DNA from: Saposhnikovia divaricata
Lineage: Eukaryota > Streptophyta > Magnoliopsida > Apiales > Apiaceae
Length of the DNA: 64,000 nucleotides
Assembly: GCA_036435485.1 (NCBI GenBank)
Contig: CM071596.1
Span: 18,068,001 to 18,132,000, forward strand
Direction of reading: 5' to 3'
Part shown: positions 56,153-64,000 of the stretch, piece after piece
How positions within the stretch are numbered: position 1 is the first letter of the stretch
How the letters are laid out: each line of letters opens with the position of its first letter
Program-made: the position numbers and the translations under genes
Notes under the pieces: generated by a model
What the model saw: the letters and a program-made list of their open reading frames with translations, nothing else
What the model was told of the DNA's origin: nothing
Database searches by the model: none

Positions 56153-56178
56153 TAGATGATAACCCGTGCGAAGCACGG
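56153..56178 (-). mobile_element. Helitron 3' end, minus orientation
   Basis: The minus strand reads GCCGTGCTTCGCACGGGTTATCATCTATT, nearly identical to the 3' end at 36489-36518 but with CTAT in place of CTAG. The element would extend to the right; its 5' end was not located. Confidence 0.5.
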
Positions 56179-56235
56179 CATAGATTGAACACGAGCCAAA
56201 ATTAAAATATTAATATTAATACACTGTTTACTTAT

Positions 56236-56400
56236 GTAGTTATAGCGAATCGAATCCGAGATAAAACTAAAAAAATTAAAGTAAATAAATCTTTATAATA
56301 ATGTAGTTGTAAGGAATCGAACCCGAGGTGAAGCTAAAAAAAATTAAAATAAATAAATCTTGTATAATTATGTAGAAAGAATCGAACCCCGAATTTAGTG
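56236..56400. repeat. Short tandem duplication, about 65 bp, 2.5 units
   Basis: ATGTAGTTATAGCGAATCGA, ATGTAGTTGTAAGGAATCGA and ATGTAGAAAGAATCGAACCC head successive units, each followed by a AAAATTAAA.TAAATAAATC stretch. Confidence 0.75.
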
Positions 56401-57405
56401 ATAATCAAATTTGATATTTTGGTACTTGGTACTTGGTACTATTGCGTATCATTAAAACATGTTTTTGCACATTAATAAAGAGCATAGATTACTTAATAAA
56501 AAAATAAAATAGTTATACCAACAAGTTCCAACATGTTTCAAGTATATTATTTATAATCTAATGAAATAGAAAAAAATACCCCAAAAAATAAGAAATATTA
56601 AAATATATGTTAGACTAAATGTTCAAATATATATATAATTTTCAAGAAAATCATTAAAACAAAAATACAATTAACCACACAATCAACAAAAAATCTATAA
56701 AGAAAATATATAAAAAAACATTAAAATGTAAAAAAAATATATAAAATGATTGGAAATGACACTAAACCTTAACAAAATATATTATACAGAACAAAATCTA
56801 ATTTAAAACAAAATTAAAGACCACAAATTACTCCAATATAGTAATATCAAAAAAAAAAATTCAAAAAATCATACTAAAAATAAGGAACACAAAAAAAAAC
56901 CAAATATTTAATTTCCAAAGATTATAGATTCTGTACTACATGAAAACAAATACAACAAATCAACCAAATAAAAAGGCATAGTTATTATCTAAACAAAATA
57001 TTTCAACAAAATCCCTAAAATAATTTAATAACTTAAAAAATTTTAAAAAAATTAAATTCCATAACCGATAAAAAAATGAAAACTGACAAAAAAACCAAAA
57101 GAACTTCAATAATTGTTATTATAGTTCACATAAATTTTTTGTTTTTGCAAGTTAAGTTTACAAATATTTTAAATTATATATATATATATATATGAATCGA
57201 ATAAAAAAACCAAACAAAAATAATGATAAAAGCAACCGGTGCATCGCAAATAAAATAGGAGGGTGGTTTTGCTTATTAATAAAAATTATTATTGATACTT
57301 AGACTCCTTCGGACAAATTTGATTTGCACTCTAGTATTAGTTTCACTACATTCTCTTACATTACTTTCGTGGTTGGATCATAAATATTCATTTTGCATGA
57401 TAGAT
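56401..57405. other. AT-rich DNA, no gene seen
   Basis: Long A-rich stretches and a (TA)n run near 57176-57192. No ORF of substance. Confidence 0.6.
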
Positions 57406-57651
57406 TGCTCATTGATAGATCTCCCTCATGAGTAACAAAAAAGAACAAGAGGAAGAAACAAGCTCGGATGCACAATTATGATTTGGGGATCATAGTAACC
57501 GGACTAGATCACATTAGATAGAATATTTTTAAATAAACAATAAATTTATACAGGTACATGATTACATTTAGTCTCCATATTATAATATGATTTTTAGAAA
57601 ATTTTGAGAATAATCCAGTATAAGTTAGACCGACAAAACTTTAGCAAACCT
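57406..57651 (-). pseudogene. Remnant of cyclin 3' flank (fifth copy)
   Basis: Matches the DNA 3' of cyclin B (36560-36675 plus 38260-38400): CTCCCTCATGAG, ATTATGATTTGGGGATCAT, then TTTATACAGGTACA and AGACCGACAA. It stops where the cyclin coding region would begin and joins module X. The coding part has been lost. Confidence 0.7.
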
Positions 57652-58845
57652 CTCTTATTCCCTTATTCCTAAAAAATTGTCAGTTGTTACTGGCTAGTTT
57701 CAAGCACATTATACTGTATATGGAAAAAATATTAGATCAAACATATATGTGAGGAAGAAAAAATTAAATGTCATAAAGTTCCTAGTTCAGGGATTAATAT
57801 TAAAATTTGTTAGCTAATACAAGGAGTAAGCATCCTGACTAAACAGGTTTACTATAGTAACTGTTGTTTTAAAATTCTAGTGTCAGCATTCGGGATGTAA
57901 ATGCTTCTATTCTCCGACATACAAATAAGTGGCAAAAGTGCTTCTCTGCCTACGAAGTCAGGTTCTGTGGCCTTCTACTTGGGTTGGAAAACCCCTTAAG
58001 ATTCTATTTAAGGACAATATCAAGTTAAACCACCTAAACCGTGGTAGTGTTCTAAAGAGGAGCTAGCAACACTCTCAAACTATGTAATTAAGCTTGAGAG
58101 TGTGCGCAAGAGGCTGTCTAGCTACTTCTGGCTCATCTGCAAATACAAATTTAATTAACAAGACAATAAACCTTTTTTTGGCCTATTTTAAATCTTGTAA
58201 TCGAAAATCATTCGTAAATTGTTTCAAATTAAATAAACTCCGTAATGAAAGCGGACATAAAACTTGAATTATGCTAACAATTAACAAATACGCGTTTTAA
58301 GTTTTAACATGTAACCAGGTATACACAAGAAAGAACAAAAAGAAATTGAGGCTGGTGAGTGACCATCATATTTATGTTCAGTGTTCATGTAGTATGTCCT
58401 TTGCTATACATGAAAACTTCATGATTAATAAATTCATGTAATTTGTGTTCAAAACTCACATATAATAATTTCTGTAATTACAAATTGATGTTATTAACAT
58501 TCATACGGAGCATTGTTTAGAATATTAAGATGTTGGAGGAAATTAATGAAAAAACTATTCTTAACCAACATTGTTAAGTATCTAGTGAAACTTCTTGACT
58601 ATAAAGTTATAAGAAAAGGAGGTTACGAGAGTTCCTAGACAGTTTTAGTTTTAGTGTTTGTGTTAGTAATACAATCTTAGATATAATAAAAATTGATTAT
58701 TATTGGACAATAAGCGAATTAATTAATCTAATAATAATGTATAAAAAATTAAAACAATACACAACACTTATTATTCACATATTTTCTTACATTTCATGTT
58801 GATAAATATTCCAAATTTATTTTAAATAATTAAATTTCAAACTAC
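57652..58845. repeat. Duplicated module X, copy 3
   Basis: The fullest uninterrupted copy of module X, matching 21745-22270 plus 24226-24840 and 48394-49375. It ends where a CACTA element interrupts AAACTAC|TATTTG, which is intact at 26150 and 49370. Confidence 0.8.
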
Positions 58846-59829
58846 CACTACAACAAATCTGGCTATAGACGACACGTATCAGACAACACCCATGGAAAAA
58901 AGTGTTGCCCGAAATGATCAGACAACTGTTATTTTCCAACTCGAAAAAGTATTGTGTAATCCTACATTCACACAATGGGCCAAAACCGTTGTGTGATAAA
59001 TCTTACCAGACAAGCATTTCTTGACCAGGGGTGTTGTGTAAATGCATAAGTATTTTTAAGATTAGACAAGCCTTAGAAAATAAGTGTTGTGTGAATGCCT
59101 GCAACACAATATACAGGAAAACCGTTGTTGCATTCAGACAAGTGTTTTTAGGTCTGTTGTCTAATTAGAAGTCATACAATATGTTATTCATAGTGTTGTG
59201 TGAAAGTGAACCAACACACAACATTTTTTCGAAATATTATGTGAATGAAGCATAGACAATACTTCGTAAAAAGTATTGTTAGAATGAGACAAGTAGTTTC
59301 CAATGTGGTATTGTGTAATGATATTTAATACAAGTGTTTTACATAGTGTTGTATGAACTTAATCCAACACACAACAGGTTCTGGCCTATTGTGTGTTTCA
59401 ACTCATACAAGTGTCTTCTGTTTAAAACTGTTGTCTAATGAACTGTACATGAAAAAAAACATATTTAAAAGATGACTAACCTACCAAATTGGCATCCAAC
59501 AAACCAACAAAGGCCAAACAGAAGAGAACAAACCAACCAACAATCTATCAAGAGTTATAGTTACAAATTAAAGAGCACAAATTAATTTATTACATTCACT
59601 ACAAGAAAAACGCATGTCAGCGACCGCCTATCAGCAACCACTATCGGTAGCTGATAGCTATCAGTGACTGACTCCGGTCGAAAATACCGTTCGCATATAA
59701 TCTGGTCGCTAATATGCATTATTGCGACCACTTTCGCTAATACAAACATCTCCTTTGTCCCAACACATTCACGAGAATATAAACATTTAAAAATCCAAAT
59801 AATCGAATAAATAAAGTTCAAATCATTTT

Positions 59830-61700
59830 AGTTTACATCCAATATCTTGATAACAATCTCCAGTCGGATACAAAACTTTTATGATCGTGTACAGATCTTT
59901 TACTTTCTACATTTCAGATACCCCAAGCAACAACAATAAATTTTACAAAGACACAAAGCTGTTGCAAATCATGCTGGAGTGCTCCACTGAGTTGATTGTG
60001 TAATCTTCACCTTCTCTCTGCAGGTTCTCTTTAGAGTGAAGACTTACTAGAATTCTTCCCTGACTTCATAGCCTGCGTATACAAGAAAATTTCTTAAGTC
60101 AACAAATAACAATTTACTTCTATACTCTCATGAACTCTTTTGCATATTGATGGCTAAAATTAATATATAAGATATACTCTTAAAAGCCTTTGTAATAAGG
60201 TAATGCACAAATGCAGTATATAACCACATGTACCATTGGCCAATAATATCAATAGTTTGGAGAAGAAAATGCTCAAATCTAAGATCCAGGCTTTTCAGTG
60301 TTGCATATATAGTCCAATTATAAATAGAAAACAAACAGGCCAAGATGTTAATTCTATGGAATCAGAAGTGCAAAAGAATATACTGCACATATATAACACT
60401 GTTACATTATGAAGATTGTGTACCAAATATTTATTCCCATTTTCAGCAGATGGAAAGAAACCCAAGTAGATATAGCGTTTCACATCCCTAAATGACCGAT
60501 ATTGATTCTCCAGATCCCTTGTGATAATAGGACTGCGTCCACACAAACATTGTCATAGCCATTGAACATACTTTAGAAACAAGTTCTTATTTAAGTTTGT
60601 TTTTGTAGAATCTCACCAAATATTTACTCTCGTTTTCAGCCGATGGAAAGAAACCCAAGTAGAATGACACTAACTTATAATCACAATTTACTTACTTATC
60701 TAACAAGCATATTATCAAACACATTCAGCTGAGTATGGGTAACTTAAAGCACAAGCACATGTTATCGTTTTGAGCTAATAATTACAACCAATTCTACAAG
60801 ATGATGATATTCGCAGACTAAGAAATTTAAGCTTAACCCTACTTTAAAACAAATGAGTTTTAAGTCGAAGCTCTATATTCTTAATATCTGGTGATTTCTA
60901 GAGAGTAGAAGCACTTTCTCCATGGGCTCAAAGCAATTACTAGTTAGGGACTTAGGGTACAGCAACTTTGTCTGGAACCAAATTATATGTACTTCAATTC
61001 AATATGATAAAATACATAGAATTTAGAACAGTGTCATAATAAAAAGGAAGCATTGCACAACATCAGTAGACAGTTTGCTTCCAAGATTTTCAGAACAAAA
61101 AAAATTGGCAAATAGATTCTCCGCCTCCCAACAAAGTAAATACACGAAATGCAATCAGGTTAATAATAATGTGAGTAATACTAACTTATAATCACAATTT
61201 ACTTACTTTTCTAACAAGCATATTATCAAACAGTTTGGGGATAAATCCCTAACCTGCAGAGAGTCCAAACATGTACTCTAATGAATTTGGACTTGCTAAA
61301 CTTGAATCGTTCGCATTGACGAGAAATCGAAGTTTATACCTTGTATTAGTGTGAGGAGCGTTAGAACCATCTTGGAGAAGCTTACAATCGGTTCGACAAA
61401 TTGGAGATATATTAAGATAAAACCCCAATAATTAGAAATACCAAACATCCAAAATCATAAAAAAAGATAATCATATCGAAAAAGAAATTGAACTAGTGTC
61501 ATTGCAAGGAGCGTTAAAATCATCAGAGAGAAGCTTGCAATCAGTTTGCGAATTGGAGATTTGTTACCGCAGACAGAGGAGCACAGAGAGAGTCGTGAGT
61601 TCTAATAGTAACAACAAAAAGGAATGGTATTTTAAGGTTGTAAGAATTTTTTTGTCAACAAAAAAAAAAGGTTGTAAGAATTTTGGGCGGCCAATTCTAA
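59830..61700. other. Transposon interior with internal duplications
   Basis: TTTTCAGC.GATGGAAAGAAA is present at about 60440 and 60636, and CTAACTTATAATCACAATTT at about 60670 and 61183. Splice-like strings (TTTTCAG, TCTGCAGG) suggest old exons of a transposon gene, but no domain can be read in any frame. Confidence 0.4.
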
Positions 61701-61829
61701 CTACTATATTGACTAGTACTCGTAACTAGTGTTTTGTGTCATAATATTGTTTGTATTTTTAAAAAATTAGAAAAAACAAATCATTCTTGTATTTACACAA
61801 ATCATATTATTGTGTCATATTCTAGTGTT

Positions 61830-62330
61830 TTTAAAAATATTTTTCGACTATCCAACGGTACGGATGATGTTATATACTGATTTGAGTGATGTGTACAAAA
61901 AATTAGAAAAAAAGAAATCATTCTTGTACGTGTATAATATAAATCCGCCAAAAGTACTACTATCTCTAACTAGTGTCGTACCGATTGAACATGATCTATT
62001 TTTTTAAAATTATTTTTTGACGATCCAACCGCACGGATGATGTTATATACTGATTTTAGTGATGTGTAAAAAAAATTAGAAAAAAACCAATCATTCTTGT
62101 ATGATATTTTAAAGGTCAACTATCAAAGTACTACTTAGTCAAACTAGTATAATTTTGGAATAATAATTTTTATAATTTTTTTCGTCTATCCAAGCATACG
62201 GATGTTAATATATAATGATTTGAATGATGTGTACAAAAAATTAGAAAAAAAGAATTCATTCGTGTACGTGTTTATAATATAAATCCTCCAAAAGTACTAC
62301 TTGGAATAACGTCTTCGAATTGGACTTTGA
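61830..62330. repeat. About 180-bp repeats, three units
   Basis: Units contain CTATCCAA.GGTACGGATGAT-like strings (near 61850, 62020 and 62190) and GTGTACAAAAAATTAGAAAA. The motif is the reverse complement of the CGTACGGTTCGAT core in the next array. Confidence 0.7.
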
Positions 62331-62399
62331 TCTTCAAGAACAATATTTACCGGAATCTATACTATTACAACGTTTTCGTTTTTGTTAAAATCTCGTACA

Positions 62400-63440
62400 A
62401 GCCGCCTTTTTTATTTTTTGATTATTTTTTATCAACACTAACATGAACGTTTATTAACATCCGTACGGTTCGATCATCGAAGAAATCATTCAAAAAAAAT
62501 ATTCAGTTAATCTGGATCGTGCTCGCTACGAGAAGCAGCACCTTTACTACTTTGTTATAAAAATCTCGTACAACCCGACCTTTTTATTTTTTGATTATTT
62601 TTTCCCAACACTAAAATGATTGTTTATTAACTTTCGTACGGTTCGATCGTACAACCCGACCTTTTATTTTTTGATTATTTTTTCCCAACATTGAAATGAG
62701 TGTATATTAACATTCGTACGGTTCGATCGTCGAAGAAATCATTCAAAAAAATTATTCAGTGAACCTAGATCGTGCCTCGTTATATGAAGCAACACTTTTA
62801 CTACATTTTTGTTTAGATCTCGTAAAATGTGGCCTTTTTATTTTTCGATTATTTTTTTCCAACACCAAAAGTAGTGTTTATTAATATTCGTACGGTTCGA
62901 TCGTCGAAGAAATCATTCAAAAAAATTATTCAGTGAACCTAGATCGTGCCCCGTTATAGGAAGCAACACTTTTACTACGTTTTTGTTTAGATCTCGTACA
63001 ATGTGGCCTTTTTATTTTTCGATTATTTTTTCCCAGCACTAAAATGAGTGTTTATTAACTTTCGTACGGTTCGATCGTCGAAGAAATCATTCAAAAAAAT
63101 TATTCGGTGAACCTGGATCGTGCCTCGTTATAGGAAGCAACACTTTTACTACATTTTTGTTTAGATCTCGTACAATGTGGCCTTTTTATTTTTCGATTAT
63201 TTTTTCTCAATACTAAAATTAGTGTTTATTAACTTTTGTACTGTTCGATCGTCGAAGAAATCATTCAAAAAAATTATTCAAGTAACCTGGATCGTGCCCC
63301 GTTATAGGAAGTAGTACTTTTATTACGTTTTTGTTAAAATCTCGTACAACATGACCTTTTATTTTTGATTATTTTTTCCATACACTAAAAGAAGTATCTA
63401 CTAACATCTATACGGTTCGATCGTCGAAAAAATTATTAAA
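62400..63440. repeat. About 174-bp tandem array, six to seven units
   Basis: CGGTTCGATCGTCGAA or close variants at about 62466, 62639, 62719, 62894, 63067, 63240 and 63414. Units also share AAATCATTCAAAAAAATTAT and TTTTTATTTTTCGATTATTT. The 62639 unit is truncated. Confidence 0.9.
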
Positions 63441-64000
63441 ATTCATTTATTAATAGATCGTTATTTTATGAGTATCTATTAATAGATCGTACAAAATGTA
63501 TTTTTTCCTTTTTAATTACTTTTAGACATAACTAAAATAAATATATATATATAAATTTAACAATAATATACATTTATTTTACAAATCTACCTATATATAT
63601 ATATATATAATTTATTAAAATTCTATAAATCTTGAAAAATTTCCTTGTCCAAATTTTAGTTCCCTCTTTCAATTCATTTCCAAATTTTAGTTCCCTCTTT
63701 TAATTCATTTCCCCCCTTGTCAACATTTCAATTCCCACCCTTAATTCACTTTCCCCTTATTTAACCTTTCATTTCCCCGACCCTTTATCTCTAAATAATA
63801 GAAACAGCTAGCCGCCTAACACAAATACATAACATGAACCCTAAATCTAGAGATTGTTTATCTTCCAACTTGGTTCATCTCCAAGTCTTTTTTCATACTT
63901 TGAAGATACTATGAATTGGAGTGCTCTTCTATTTGGGCATTCTTTGGATACAAAATTTCTTGGGTTTAAGTTCAAGTTAGTTTCAATTCTTATGTTTAAT
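63441..64000. other. AT-rich DNA and CT-rich stretch at window end
   Basis: A (TA)n run at about 63592-63609, then repeated AATTTTAGTTCCCTCTTT (two copies near 63652 and 63683). No gene can be supported; an ATG at 63835 stops after about 26 codons. Confidence 0.5.

Larger units (their letters stand above)
58846..64000. mobile_element. CACTA element, left end; right end beyond the window
   Basis: Left terminus CACTACAACAAATCTGGC preceded by TAC. The paralogous sites at 26150 and 49370 read AACTACTATTTG without interruption. Subterminal motifs (AGACAACAC, GTGTTGTGTG) cluster between 58880 and 59440 in both orientations. No terminus TTTGTTGTAGTG was found before 64000, so it either extends past the window or was truncated. 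No transposase recognised. Confidence 0.65.
59597..64000. mobile_element. Second CACTA-type left end (nested), right end not seen
   Basis: CACTACAAGAAAAACGC at 59597, the same terminus as the 22274 element, with subterminal GGTCGC and GCGACC motifs (59620-59730). Downstream are arrays sharing a core with the 22274 element. Its right end was not found. Confidence 0.6.

Noticed and set aside
56330..56400. GAATCGAACCC string resembling a tRNA T-arm
   Set aside because: It lies in a short tandem duplication and no anticodon or acceptor arms can be folded around it.
63835..64000. ATG with leader-like CT-rich upstream DNA at the window end
   Set aside because: The frame closes after about 26 codons, and no splice model can be tested inside the window.

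Overview
This window is nuclear DNA from a flowering plant. It is AT-rich and built largely of nested transposable elements of plant-specific types: Ty1/copia elements of SIRE, Ale and other lineages, a Ty3/gypsy Tat element with an antisense gene, an RTE LINE, CACTA DNA transposons and Helitrons. Four copies of a plant D-type cyclin also lie here. A core eudicot, probably an asterid, fits the element types, but I cannot name the species. No rRNA, tRNA, CRISPR or prokaryotic-style operon was seen.

Layout. 1-5093 is the 3' part of a SIRE-like copia element that carries a very long intact third ORF (1211 aa). 5094-7883 looks like a long gypsy LTR in minus orientation. 7884-21744 is the 3' half of a Tat-lineage gypsy element: integrase, a degenerate antisense gene with three exons, a 78-bp palindromic tandem array, a polypurine tract and the 3' LTR. 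A second, complete SIRE-like element (12381-20543, target duplication TGTTC) sits inside that array. It has gag and the extra ORF but no recognisable pol.

21745-26820 is low-copy DNA that recurs at 48.4-50 kb and 57.6-58.8 kb. It is interrupted by a 1.95-kb non-autonomous CACTA element (22274-24222) and a LINE-like retroposon (25054-25792). A young copia element that has lost RNase H occupies 26826-30978.

31-52 kb holds a tandem family of single-exon CYCD2/CYCD4-like cyclin genes, all on the minus strand. Copy A (31.2 kb) is a pseudogene. Copy B (38.4 kb) is intact, with an RTE LINE in its 3' flank. Copy C is split by an Ale-type copia element (41384-46366). Copy D (50.2 kb) is intact. Each carries recognisable stretches of the same flanks, including a repeated coding-like fragment of unknown identity, so the locus grew by segmental duplication. 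The paralogous copies act as empty sites that date and delimit several insertions. Between copies A and B lie a solo copia LTR (34409-35126) and a Helitron.

52-64 kb is AT-rich: an RNase H-like fragment, Helitron ends, a fifth remnant of the cyclin 3' flank, and the left ends of two CACTA elements. These run into arrays of about 175-bp repeats that share a core with the first CACTA element.

The likely functional host genes are only cyclin copies B and D, predicted to bind CDK and, through LxCxE, the retinoblastoma-related protein. Everything else is mobile DNA or its debris. The most unusual items are the intronless cyclin array and the pol-less SIRE-like family with a giant third ORF and a small divergent antisense ORF.
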